This document shows positions 1 through 8,435 of a stretch of 64,000 nt of DNA, in pieces. The position numbers and the translations under genes were made by a program. The DNA comes from Tenacibaculum sp. SG-28 (GTDB lineage Bacteria; Bacteroidota; Bacteroidia; Flavobacteriales; Flavobacteriaceae), in NCBI RefSeq assembly GCF_002954385.1, contig NZ_MQVY01000001.1, positions 224,892-288,891 of the forward strand, in the 5' to 3' direction. The notes under the pieces are model-generated. The model was not told the origin of the DNA. It did no database searches and saw only the letters and a program-made list of their open reading frames with translations. Position 1 is the stretch's first letter. The number at the start of each line of letters is the position of its first letter.

Positions 1-1
1 C

Positions 2-100
2 AATGCAAAGTCGGATGGAGCAAATATGTTAGATTTAGAACATTTAGAACCCTTACTTTCTAATCTTGTTGCTATTAGAAAGACAATTCAGACCTTGTAA
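2..100 (+). CDS. C-terminal end of a truncated upstream gene
   Basis: An open frame enters from the left edge and stops with TAA at 98-100, giving the last 32 residues of a protein that ends in VAIRKTIQTL. It is followed after about 25 bases by a strong hairpin terminator, which supports it being the true end of a transcribed gene. The fragment is too short to name; the pattern of charged and leucine residues suggests a C-terminal helix. No function is assigned. Confidence 0.5.
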   Translation, partial: NAKSDGANMLDLEHLEPLLSNLVAIRKTIQTL

Positions 101-125
101 AAAAGATGTAGTTACCATAACTAAA

Positions 126-156
126 ATACCCTTGGTCTTACCAAGGGTATTTTTTT
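126..156. terminator. Intrinsic terminator, bidirectional
   Basis: An 11-bp perfect stem (ATACCCTTGGT / ACCAAGGGTAT) with a 3-base loop is followed by six T on the plus strand and preceded by A residues. It sits between the plus-strand gene ending at 100 and the minus-strand gene ending at 183, so it can serve both convergent genes. Confidence 0.9.
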
Positions 157-182
157 CATGCAACCTTTCTCCTTTTCAATTA

Positions 183-3100
183 TTATTTATCGATAAACGC
201 TTCTTTCGTTAATTCCTTGGTAAAAGGAATGTTTTGTTTTATAAGAGATTTTTCAATTTTTATAATTTTTTTATTTTTGATTTTGGCATACTCTTGCTGT
301 GCTTGTTTTAGATTAGTCTCTAAAACCTCCTTATTTTCCAATTGTGAGCGAGAGGGTTTTTCAAATTGATTTGCTACTTCTGCATATAATTTAGACAACT
401 TCTCACGTAACTGAGGTTCCGCTTCACCAACGTAGTTATCCCCCGTGGTAACCACGAGTTTTTCTTTTAAAGTTTGCAGGGTAGAAAGTACTGCTGATGC
501 ACTCTTTGCCGAAATGCTGTTTTCCTTTTTACTTTTTTCCGTTAATTTTATGTTCTCGTCAATTTGATACACTAAATACGCAAGCTCTTCCATGTCATCA
601 AATAATTCTTTGGTAGTTTTTTCTTGAGCAATTCTATCAGATTGAGAAATAATAGAATTGGGGTCATTTATAATCTCTACAGTACTGCTATATTCTTTTT
701 TTCCTTTTTTTAGTACCACTTTATAGGTTCCAGCTGCAACTCTTGGAGAGGTAAAGCCTCCTGAGGTAAAGGATTTACCGGCTGCAACTTTAGGTGGTGT
801 TTTTCTGAAATTCCAAGTAACGATATTAATTCCTTTTGCCTTGCCAGGAACCAAAGTAGCAATTTCTTCACCATTTGCGTCTTGGATGCTTAAGCTCATT
901 TTACCAAAGGTGTGTCGCTTTTTAAGATAGTAGATTATCTTAGCATTTGAACTTGGATTTTGCCCTACAAATTGTAATTCTGTACTTCCACCTCCAAAGC
1001 CGCCTTGTTCTTTTATTACAGCTGCATCGGATGTAAAAAAGTGTACATCCTTTGCAAGAATTTCACTGTTTATTTGGCGCAGTGGGGAAATGTCATCAAT
1101 GATGATAACTCCTCTACCATGGGTTCCTAATACCAAATCATTTGTTTTCTTTTGTAAATCGATAAAATGAACTGCTGTTGCTGGCATATTATTGGTAAAT
1201 CGCGACCATGATTTACCACCATTTATGGTTACGAATAAACCAAATTCGGTGCCTAAAAAAAGTAAATCTTTGTTCACGTAATCTTCTTGAATATTTCTTG
1301 CAAAACCAATTATATCAGCGGTTACAATGGAATTCCACGTCTCTCCGTAATTCGAAGTTTTGTAAACATAGGTATTCATATCTCCAGCGGCGTGTCCGTC
1401 GAATACCGCATAGGCTGTTCCTTTTTCGTGTGAACTTGCCTCGATGTGGTACACCCAAGTATTTTTTGGAAGTCCTGGAATATTCGCTACCGTATTGGTC
1501 CAGGTTTTTCCTCCATTTTTTGTAACCTGAACATTACCGTCGTCAGTACCAACCCAAATAACATTTTCGTCTAGCGGCGATTCCGCAATGGTAAAAATGG
1601 TAGTGTGTGTTTCAGCGCCTGATTTATCGGTTGAAATACCTCCTGATTCTTTGTCTTGTTTTACAGGATCATTTGTGGTTAAGTCTGGAGATATTACTTT
1701 CCAGTTGTTTCCCATATCTTCACTTACGTGTAAAAACTGACTACCCATGTAAAATCGATCCGGTTGGTTGGCACTTATCGCCATGGGTGCATTCCAGTTA
1801 AAACGTAATTCAGCCTCTCCTTTTATTGCTAGTGGTTGTATGCTTTTTGTATAATCTTTGTCGATGTCATATCGCCATACTTGCTGCGCACCTTGCATTT
1901 CAGAATAGATGATGTTTTTGTTTGGGTGTCTTAACACTCTAAAGCCGTCTCCTTGTCCTACGCGTTTCCAATCTCTGGCCTCAATTCCGCCCGGTGAAGA
2001 AGACGGACCCCACCAAGAACCGTTATCTTGTAGCCCGCCATAAATATTATACGGTTCCTCATTGTCTACACTTATATGATAAAACTGTGATAGTGGTAGA
2101 TTGTCTACCATATCCATGGTAGCGCCACCATCCCAACTGCGATACACACCTCCATCTGTTCCTACGTACATAGCATCTTCATTCTCAATATCAAATACTA
2201 TATCGTGGATGTCTGCATGCATGTTTCCAAGATTTTTAAAGGTCTTTCCTCCATCTCTAGAAATGGAACCAAATAAACCTCCTTTAACTAAAATGTCTGG
2301 ATTTGTTGGGTGAACCACCAATCTTGAAAAGTAGAAAGGTCTTACTACCAATCCAAAATCATTGTTCAATAACTTCCAATTTGCTCCTGCATCATCTGAA
2401 CGATATAGTCCTTTATCCTTTTTACTTTCTACTACAGCAAACACTGTATTTGGTTGCGATGGTGCAATGGCTATTGCAAATCTTCCCAAATCTCCCTGCG
2501 GGAATCCGTTGTGAATTTTATTCCAAGTAGCACCACCATCTGTTGATTTATACAAAGCGCTACCTTTTCCTCCCGAATTAAAGCCCCATGCCGTTCTTCT
2601 AAACTGCCACATAGCAGCGTAAAGAATATTTGGGTTTTTAGGATCCATTAGTAAGCCGCTGGCTCCTGTAGTTTGATCTACATAAAGAATTTTCTTCCAA
2701 GTTTTTCCACCATCGATCGTTTTATAAATACCTCTTTCGTCGCTATCACTCCATAATGCACCTAGTACTGCAACATAAACTTCATTCGGGTTTTTAGGGT
2801 TTACCTTAATACTGCTAATACGTTCTGATTTTTCAAAACCTATTTTTTTCCAATTCGATCCTCCATCGGTAGTTTTATACAAACCATCTCCAATAGAAAC
2901 ACTATTTCTTGTCCATATTTCTCCGGTTCCTACCCACACAGTATTATCGGGATCGGAGGGGTCAATTTCTATAGCTCCTATCGATTGTGCATAATCATCA
3001 AAAATAGCGGTAAAAGAGGCACCAGCATTTTCAGATTTCCAAACACCACCACCGGCAGTTCCTGCATAGATCACTTTTTTATCGGTAGGATGGTTTTCTA

Positions 3101-3251
3101 AGTCAATAATTCGGCCACTCATTAAGGCAGGGCCAATATGTCTTGCTTTAAGGTCGCCAAACAGTTGTTTGCCTTTTAAAGTATTTTCCTGAGCGAGCGT
3201 AGCTGTCCCTGCTAGAAGGCAACTAGCTAACAATAGTTTTAATTTATACAT
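183..3251 (-). CDS. Secreted sortilin/BNR-repeat (Vps10-like) beta-propeller protein
   Basis: A 1022-residue protein with a signal peptide (residues 1-20, ending TATLAQ). Much of its length is built from Asp-box (BNR) repeats of the form S/T-x-D-G-G-x-x-W/F, for example TTDGGSNW at about 127-134, TIDGGKTW, STDGGATW, SRDGGKTF, TKNGGKTW and TINGGKSW. These repeats form Vps10/sortilin-like beta-propellers. The last roughly 150 residues are charged and helical. Proteins of this family in Bacteroidota are often annotated as glycosyl hydrolases, but the repeats alone do not show catalysis and I see no sialidase arginine triad that I can name. It is probably periplasmic or outer-membrane associated. 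The substrate is unknown. Start is ATG directly before the signal peptide. Confidence 0.85.
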   Translation of the reverse strand: MYKLKLLLASCLLAGTATLAQENTLKGKQLFGDLKARHIGPALMSGRIIDLENHPTDKKVIYAGTAGGGVWKSENAGASFTAIFDDYAQSIGAIEIDPSDPDNTVWVGTGEIWTRNSVSIGDGLYKTTDGGSNWKKIGFEKSERISSIKVNPKNPNEVYVAVLGALWSDSDERGIYKTIDGGKTWKKILYVDQTTGASGLLMDPKNPNILYAAMWQFRRTAWGFNSGGKGSALYKSTDGGATWNKIHNGFPQGDLGRFAIAIAPSQPNTVFAVVESKKDKGLYRSDDAGANWKLLNNDFGLVVRPFYFSRLVVHPTNPDILVKGGLFGSISRDGGKTFKNLGNMHADIHDIVFDIENEDAMYVGTDGGVYRSWDGGATMDMVDNLPLSQFYHISVDNEEPYNIYGGLQDNGSWWGPSSSPGGIEARDWKRVGQGDGFRVLRHPNKNIIYSEMQGAQQVWRYDIDKDYTKSIQPLAIKGEAELRFNWNAPMAISANQPDRFYMGSQFLHVSEDMGNNWKVISPDLTTNDPVKQDKESGGISTDKSGAETHTTIFTIAESPLDENVIWVGTDDGNVQVTKNGGKTWTNTVANIPGLPKNTWVYHIEASSHEKGTAYAVFDGHAAGDMNTYVYKTSNYGETWNSIVTADIIGFARNIQEDYVNKDLLFLGTEFGLFVTINGGKSWSRFTNNMPATAVHFIDLQKKTNDLVLGTHGRGVIIIDDISPLRQINSEILAKDVHFFTSDAAVIKEQGGFGGGSTELQFVGQNPSSNAKIIYYLKKRHTFGKMSLSIQDANGEEIATLVPGKAKGINIVTWNFRKTPPKVAAGKSFTSGGFTSPRVAAGTYKVVLKKGKKEYSSTVEIINDPNSIISQSDRIAQEKTTKELFDDMEELAYLVYQIDENIKLTEKSKKENSISAKSASAVLSTLQTLKEKLVVTTGDNYVGEAEPQLREKLSKLYAEVANQFEKPSRSQLENKEVLETNLKQAQQEYAKIKNKKIIKIEKSLIKQNIPFTKELTKEAFIDK

Positions 3252-3306
3252 AAGTTCGGTTAGTTTATAGTAAATTTAAATCTATCAGATCAATTTAGCG
3301 ATCATT

Positions 3307-4041
3307 TTATTTTTGCGGCATTACAAATTCACTAGCGTCTATCTCTGGATTAATAGTAACCTCTTTGAATTGTATAGTTTGCATTTTGTTACTGATGGTT
3401 AATGGGAAATATAAACCGTTTACCTCTTCATAATCACTCAATGCATTGCGCATTACTTGCCCTTGCATTGGTCCTTGCGATACTTCTGATTCTAATATAA
3501 TTGGCACATAGTTTTCGGTATCAAAATAGTAATGTCTAATGTTTGGCTTTTCTTCGCCATTTACTAAAATTGGCTTTTTTGTTAGCTTGATTTTAAAAGT
3601 TTCTGTACCATCTACGGTTTCTTTTCCTATCAATTCTACTTTGTAGCCTTTTTCTTTGTAGTCTATAAATGGGTCTGGGAATTCTTTTAACTCGTTTTTA
3701 AGGTTTTCTGTAGCTTCATTGTCGCTTTTCTCCGCTTCCATAGTCATTTGATTTCTTTGCCAAGCAACTTTCCCATCAAAACCAGACCACGTCATTTTAT
3801 TTCCCTGTAATTCAATAGCAACTAATTGTTTTCCATCTTTGGTGGTCATTTGCTCGAATGGAATTTCCATTCCCTGCATTTTCATCATGCCTACCATTTT
3901 GAGGCCTTTTACCTTTTTCCAATTTTCCTTTCCACCAGTATTTTCAAGATATGTATCTATAATTTCCTCTGCTGTTTGTGCAGTAGTCATTGTCGAAGCA
4001 ACCAAAAGCATGGTAAGTAATAAAGATTTAAAGATTTTCAT
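3307..4041 (-). CDS. Outer membrane lipoprotein-sorting protein-like (LolA-fold) exported protein
   Basis: A 244-residue protein with a clear signal peptide (MKIFKSLLLTMLLVASTMTTAQ). After it comes an alternating strand-rich sequence typical of the LolA/LolB-like half-barrel proteins that Bacteroidota annotate as outer membrane lipoprotein-sorting proteins: an N-terminal helix TAEEIIDTYLENTGG, then repeated short strands, with a late block NGLYFPLTISNK. It lacks a lipobox and is therefore expected to be soluble in the periplasm. It is transcribed in the same direction as the BNR protein, 55 bp upstream of it, so the two may be cotranscribed. Role in lipoprotein carriage is inferred from the fold family only. 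Confidence 0.7.
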   Translation of the reverse strand: MKIFKSLLLTMLLVASTMTTAQTAEEIIDTYLENTGGKENWKKVKGLKMVGMMKMQGMEIPFEQMTTKDGKQLVAIELQGNKMTWSGFDGKVAWQRNQMTMEAEKSDNEATENLKNELKEFPDPFIDYKEKGYKVELIGKETVDGTETFKIKLTKKPILVNGEEKPNIRHYYFDTENYVPIILESEVSQGPMQGQVMRNALSDYEEVNGLYFPLTISNKMQTIQFKEVTINPEIDASEFVMPQK

Positions 4042-4118
4042 TTTTAAAGTTTTAGATTAGTAATTATCAATTAGACTTTAAAATATGGAAAATGTTACAT
4101 TAATAGTACAACAAATCT

Positions 4119-4322
4119 TTATTTTTTAATTGAACTCCGTTTGTTAGGTTTTACTGCATAAACAAGTGCGATCATTTTGCCTAATTTTCCTTGAGAAAAT
4201 CCCTTGTTTTTGTACCAAATAATATAAAATTCAGAAATCTTTGATAAATAGCTGTCTTTGTATTTACCAAATGGCATTTTCATGTTTGCTGTTGGTACTA
4301 CAAAATTATAATCTGGTAGCAT
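4119..4322 (-). CDS. DUF3820 family small protein
   Basis: A 67-residue protein with the DUF3820 signature: MPFGKYKDSYLSKISEFYIIWY followed by a K-G-F-x-x-G-K-L-G block and LVYAVK. Members are small, usually about 70 residues, and of unknown molecular function (some are described as putative quorum-sensing-regulated or nuclease-associated, but the sequence here gives no catalytic motif). ATG start at 4322. It lies 25 bp downstream of the dehydrogenase gene on the same strand and may be its operon partner. Confidence 0.75.
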   Translation of the reverse strand: MLPDYNFVVPTANMKMPFGKYKDSYLSKISEFYIIWYKNKGFSQGKLGKMIALVYAVKPNKRSSIKK

Positions 4323-4347
4323 TTTGTTTCCCTAAATTTTGAGGTTT

Positions 4348-5556
4348 TTATTCTTTACCATCTACAAAGTCTTGTAAGTACTTGTATTTTGAAGTTAAGG
4401 CTCCCATGCTATTGGTCATTTTTGCACGTTCTAGAATTCCGTGTTTATCGTTGTTGTAAAATGCCGGGATTACATGTTCTAAAAACATATCGCCAAACCC
4501 TTCGCTTGCATCCTTTGGTAGCTCACATGGTAAATTATCTACAGCCATAACCAAAATAGAATTAGCTCGGTTATAGGCAACCTCACATTCGTTTTGTGGA
4601 TCATATCCGTAAATTGGGTTTGCTATTGTTGAGGCTCGGATTGTGGTAGCGACCGGCCCGTCTACATCACAAGATATATCGGCTACATACTTGATGTTGA
4701 AATTATCAGATCTCACATCTTCTCTAGTGAACAAATAAGGTGCCCCATCACCGAAAAAATGTCCGGCAATAAAGAAATCCGTTTCTTTCGCGTATGGCAT
4801 AAAATTACTCTCGTATCCTGTGGGGTTTTTGTAGAATTCAAACTTGTTACCAACTTTCCCATCTTTACGTTTGGCATATTCCATTACATCTACCAAGCAA
4901 TATACAGGTTCTGTGAATTTTGAAGTCAGATATAGAGCATCGCTTACTTGCTTAATGTTTAGGTGATCGAGAATTTCTTGTGCACCTTTCGACACTTTTC
5001 CAGTTCCTGATAGTAAAATTTTTAGGTTGGGAACTTGTATTTTGTCAAGTTCTGCCTTAACCTCTTCCAAATCCTTTAGTGTCGCTACTTTTGGAAGCGT
5101 AAAATATCCTTCTTTCAAGCCAATTGCTCTTAGTCCATTGTAAGCTCCCACCAAACCAGCATATCGACCAAATCCTATTAAACGAGCACCATTGGGTTTG
5201 GTAATCGTTTCATGGTCGTACATTTCAATTTTTTTTGCTAAAATTTCTCGTAGCAATTTTCTGTTGTACGGTTGTTTTTTTATAGTATGACTAAAAAAGA
5301 AATATTTTTTATCGGGAATTAAATTAGCTACAGGAACTTCTTTTACCCCCAGTAAAACATCACAGTCTGTCATGTCTTCAACGACTTGAAATCCTGCATC
5401 TTCGTATTCTTTATCGGAAAAAACTCTAATATCTGAACTTTCTACAACGATTTCTGACTCTGGGAATTTATCTTGAAATTCTTGTAGCTTTGAAGGAGAA
5501 AATACTACTCTTTTATCGGGTGGATTTTTACGTTCTTTAATAATTCCGAATTTCAT
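4348..5556 (-). CDS. Saccharopine/alanine dehydrogenase-like NAD(P)-dependent oxidoreductase
   Basis: The protein starts MKFGIIKERKNPPDKRVVFSP, which is the N-terminal block of the alanine dehydrogenase / PntA / lysine-forming saccharopine dehydrogenase superfamily, with the conserved R-V-x-F-S-P substrate loop. Later blocks NGARLIGFGRYAGLVGAYNG and LLSGTGKVSKGAQEIL match the family's dinucleotide-binding region, and VADISCDVDGPVATTIRAST its active-site segment. I chose ATG at 5556; the frame extends eight codons further up to a TTG but the ATG begins exactly at the family N-terminus. In Bacteroidota this single-copy gene is usually annotated as saccharopine dehydrogenase or NAD(P)-dependent oxidoreductase; whether it works on lysine cannot be decided here, since no lysine pathway genes adjoin it. 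Confidence 0.8.
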   Translation of the reverse strand: MKFGIIKERKNPPDKRVVFSPSKLQEFQDKFPESEIVVESSDIRVFSDKEYEDAGFQVVEDMTDCDVLLGVKEVPVANLIPDKKYFFFSHTIKKQPYNRKLLREILAKKIEMYDHETITKPNGARLIGFGRYAGLVGAYNGLRAIGLKEGYFTLPKVATLKDLEEVKAELDKIQVPNLKILLSGTGKVSKGAQEILDHLNIKQVSDALYLTSKFTEPVYCLVDVMEYAKRKDGKVGNKFEFYKNPTGYESNFMPYAKETDFFIAGHFFGDGAPYLFTREDVRSDNFNIKYVADISCDVDGPVATTIRASTIANPIYGYDPQNECEVAYNRANSILVMAVDNLPCELPKDASEGFGDMFLEHVIPAFYNNDKHGILERAKMTNSMGALTSKYKYLQDFVDGKE

Positions 5557-5616
5557 TTCTTTTGTATTAAAATTTAACAAATTAGAGGTAAATGTTGTAG
5601 TTTATTACAATCATGG

Positions 5617-5647
5617 CGAAATTACTTTTTTTAAAAGTAATTTACAA
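5617..5647 (-). promoter_or_regulatory. Bacteroidota-type promoter of the saccharopine-dehydrogenase-like gene
   Basis: On the minus strand, TTG (5647-5645) is followed after 20 bp by TAATTTCG (5624-5617), close to the Bacteroidota consensus of TTTG and TAnnTTTG. It lies 60 bp upstream of the ATG at 5556. The same TTG-N20-TAnnTTCG arrangement recurs before purM and ppiD in this window. Confidence 0.55.
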
Positions 5648-5676
5648 GTAGTATTTTTTTATATTTGCATCCGCTA

Positions 5677-5693
5677 TAATGCAAGCTGCATTA
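5677..5693. repeat. Short perfect palindrome, operator-like
   Basis: TAATGCA-AGC-TGCATTA is a 7-bp inverted repeat with a 3-base centre, 10 bases downstream of a TATATTTG box (5660-5667) on the plus strand. TATTTGCAT-like words occur on both sides. It could be an operator or a hairpin in the leader upstream of tmRNA; no regulator can be named. Confidence 0.4.
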
Positions 5694-5804
5694 TTTGCAT
5701 GAAAATAATTTCCAGCGTGTAAACTTTTTTATTTTTGGCGGAAAAATGGCATTATTTTCTGTTGGTATACTTTTTGAAGTGTAGCTATTATTCTTTGACA
5801 TATT

Positions 5805-6196
5805 GGGGACGACTGGTTTTGACAGCAAGGTCAGTAAAAATGTAAGCATACCGAGGAGTGAGATGACAACTCGTAAAACTTATTTCAAACTTTTAAACGG
5901 CGAAGATAACTACGCTTTAGCTGCATAATCTGAATTTATAGTAAGATTAGCCTCGGCGCACAAGGTGCGCAAGCTTTATGTCCACGAAAAGCCTTGGTTT
6001 GCGGCGTTTCATTTTTGGGCATCGTAAAAGTAAACATAGAAAATCTAAAACTTCGATAGGTTTTTGAAATTAAAGAAGATAAGCCAATAGTAGCTAGTTT
6101 TTGAGCAGCTATTGGTCGAAAAATAAACAAAAACTAAGTATGTAGAAAGCCTTTGCGCTGCTTGTTTGGACCCGAGTTCGATTCTCGGCGTCTCCA
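5805..6196 (+). ncRNA. ssrA: tmRNA
   Basis: Transfer-messenger RNA, which rescues stalled ribosomes and tags the nascent protein for proteolysis. The tRNA-like ends are plain: 5' GGGGACGACTGGTTTTGACAG and 3' GGACCCGAGTTCGATTCTCG followed by GTCTCCA, and the 7-bp acceptor stem GGGGACG/CGTCTCC closes with one G-U pair. The CCA end is not encoded (the genomic sequence continues CTTA). The tag reading frame runs 5899-5928 and encodes GEDNYALAA before TAA, close to the usual xxxNYALAA tag. It is a standard one-piece tmRNA, about 392 nt, followed directly by a terminator. Confidence 0.97.
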
Positions 6197-6203
6197 CTTA
6201 TAG

Positions 6204-6240
6204 CCCTGTAATCAAATGTTTTACAGGGTTTTGTTTTTTT
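6204..6240 (+). terminator. Intrinsic terminator of tmRNA
   Basis: Stem CCCTGTAA (6204-6211) / TTACAGGG (6221-6228), followed by a T-rich tract with seven consecutive T. It begins 8 bases after the mature tmRNA end. Confidence 0.9.
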
Positions 6241-6583
6241 AGATGTCAATGTAGGTGTCAGTTTTTGTATTAGATTTTATAATATTTACGTTTAGAAGAA
6301 TAACATTTAAAGCATTAGCGTTTAAGTACATTACATTTTATTGCATTTCACATTGGTATACACAGCAACTTATTGGTAGTGTAAATGCTGTATTATCCGT
6401 GCTCCTATTCTCAAACAACCTCATTATAATGGCATGCATTTTCTCTAGGTATACTTTTATTTTTTAAGGAGTGCCTTTTAAATGCTTCGTATTTGATCTG
6501 ATTTTTTCTTTTTTTGGAGGTATTTCGATTTTATGTAATTAAACCTTATTTTTAAGAACTATTTTTTAGTTGTAGATCTGCTA
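6241..6583. other. Intergenic stretch with no supported gene
   Basis: About 340 AT-rich bases between the tmRNA terminator and the AraC regulator. A 70-codon open frame at 6255-6467 begins with GTG and has low-complexity hydrophobic content without family character; I do not accept it. The stretch probably contains the promoter of the regulator, but no box is convincing. Confidence 0.5.
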
Positions 6584-7459
6584 ATGCAAAAAGTAAAAAC
6601 ATATAACGACATAAACGCCACCAATGCACACGAAAGTTTTGCTATTGCTAAAATGGAAGCGATTTACCAGAAAAGAAATGGTCGTTCTGATGATCCACAT
6701 CGTCATGATTATTTCACGATACTATTAGTAAGAAAGGCAAAGGGAATACACAAAATTGATTTTAATTCGTATGTATTGGATAATTTTCAAATTTATTTTG
6801 TTTCACCAGGCCAGGTTCATCAAGTTTTAGAAGAGGAAATGTCTATTGGGTATGTCATGACTTTTTCCTCACAATTTATTTTGGAAAATAACATTCCAAT
6901 ATCTTTTATCGAAAGTCTTAATTTATTCAATGATTATGGAGAAACGCCTCCATTGTTGCCCAGTCAAAATTCCTTTGCCAAAGTGCTACATTTCGTAACA
7001 GAGATATTTCAAATCTACCATAGTAAAGCTGTAATGAAATATCTTTCCATAGGGGCGTATTTAAAGTTATTTCTCATAGAATGTAATGCGATATGTGAAG
7101 TCAATCCTGTACCTTCTATTTCTGATATTTCGGAGAACACCATTATCTCCAAATTTAAACATTTGGTTAATGATAATTTTTCTAAGGAACATTCTACTTC
7201 TTTTTATGCTGAGCTATTACACATAACCCCCGATCATTTAAATAGGGTCATTAAGCAAGCTATCGGTAAAACAGCAAAGGAATACATACAGTCGAGAATT
7301 CTTATTGAAGCCAAGCGACTTCTCTATTTTACCCAGTTTTCCAATAAAGAGATTGCTTACCAACTTGGTTTTAGTGAACCAGCCAATTTTAGTGCTTATT
7401 TTAAAAAGCTTTCCGGGTTTTCTCCGTTACACTTTAGAAAGAGAGAGGCGGAAAGATAA
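6584..7459 (+). CDS. AraC family transcriptional regulator
   Basis: A 291-residue protein with an N-terminal cupin-like sensor part (DDPHRHDYFTILLVRKAKG at about 36-54, then a beta-rich stretch to 110) and a C-terminal double helix-turn-helix from about 185: the first helix pair around FYAELLHITPDHLNRVIKQAIG, the second at FSNKEIAYQLGFSEPANFSAYFKKLSGFSPLHFRK, which contains the AraC/XylS signature G-F-x-x-x-x-x-F-x-x-x-F-K-K. It probably responds to a small ligand and regulates nearby genes. The pirin gene 94 bp downstream on the same strand is the natural candidate target or partner; the MFS permease follows. Confidence 0.92.
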   Translation: MQKVKTYNDINATNAHESFAIAKMEAIYQKRNGRSDDPHRHDYFTILLVRKAKGIHKIDFNSYVLDNFQIYFVSPGQVHQVLEEEMSIGYVMTFSSQFILENNIPISFIESLNLFNDYGETPPLLPSQNSFAKVLHFVTEIFQIYHSKAVMKYLSIGAYLKLFLIECNAICEVNPVPSISDISENTIISKFKHLVNDNFSKEHSTSFYAELLHITPDHLNRVIKQAIGKTAKEYIQSRILIEAKRLLYFTQFSNKEIAYQLGFSEPANFSAYFKKLSGFSPLHFRKREAER

Positions 7460-7553
7460 TATCGGATTTTCATATATATATACCGATTTTTTACAAGTGA
7501 TATTGGGAATAAATGTTGCAACTTTGTATCAAACCTAAAACCTAAAATTTAAT

Positions 7554-8273
7554 ATGCAGCAAGTAATTCATAAAGCAGAAACACGAGGAGAAGCAAACCA
7601 CGGATGGTTGCATTCTTTTCATTCCTTTAGTTTTGCAAATTATCACAACCCTGATCGAATGAGTTTTGGAGCACTACGGGTTTTAAATGATGATCAGGTG
7701 TATCCTGGAAAAGGCTTTGGTAGTCATCCACATGATAATATGGAAATTATTTCAATTCCGCTTGAGGGAGATTTAGAGCACAAGGATAGTATGGGAAACG
7801 AGGCTGTAATTCGAGAGGGAGATGTTCAGGTAATGAGTGCAGGAACAGGTGTTTTTCATAGTGAATTGAATAAAAATCATGATAAAGACGTTAAGTTTTT
7901 ACAAATATGGATAGTTCCCAATAAAAAGGATGTAGCACCTCGTTATGATCAAATTTCGCTAAAAGATATTGCGGTAAATAATAAGTTTTTTCAGTTTTTA
8001 TCGCCATCTGAAAAAGATCAAGGGGTCTGGATACATCAGGATGCATGGTTTAGTCTCGGTAATTTTGAAGAAGGACTTTCCGACAGTTATACCTTAAAAA
8101 ATAGAGAAAATGGGGTTTATATTTTTATTTTAGAGGGGGAAACCACCATAAATGGTGAAAAGTTTACCAGACGTGATGGTATTGGTTTGTGGAATTTAGA
8201 TAAATTTGAAATTACCGCAGTAAGCAAAGCTAGTGTACTACTAATGGAGGTACCACTGTTCCTAAAAAATTAA
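7554..8273 (+). CDS. Pirin family protein (YhaK/YhhW-type bicupin)
   Basis: A 239-residue pirin. The N-terminal cupin carries the expected four metal ligands: H58 and H60 in GSHPHDNMEI, H102 and E104 in GTGVFHSELN. The opening WLHSFHSFSFANYHNP and FGALRVLNDDQV are family hallmarks, and the second cupin (about 150-235) is shorter and degenerate as usual. Some pirins have quercetin 2,3-dioxygenase activity; the physiological substrate is normally unknown and cannot be read here. It follows the AraC regulator on the same strand. Confidence 0.93.
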   Translation: MQQVIHKAETRGEANHGWLHSFHSFSFANYHNPDRMSFGALRVLNDDQVYPGKGFGSHPHDNMEIISIPLEGDLEHKDSMGNEAVIREGDVQVMSAGTGVFHSELNKNHDKDVKFLQIWIVPNKKDVAPRYDQISLKDIAVNNKFFQFLSPSEKDQGVWIHQDAWFSLGNFEEGLSDSYTLKNRENGVYIFILEGETTINGEKFTRRDGIGLWNLDKFEITAVSKASVLLMEVPLFLKN

Positions 8274-8435
8274 AAATAATCTACCCATTTTAAAATACGA
8301 GCATACCAATATAACGATGTGAAAGAAATTTCAGATCGTTTTTTTATACCAATGCATCGTTAATTTAAATACTTTTACAATTAAAAGGTTGTTTGTAAAA
8401 AAACTGTCTTTAATAATGATAACCTCTTTGTGAGA

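Noticed and set aside
6255..6467. 70-codon open frame after tmRNA
   Set aside because: Begins with GTG, lies in AT-rich non-coding DNA and has low-complexity hydrophobic content without a recognisable signal or family.
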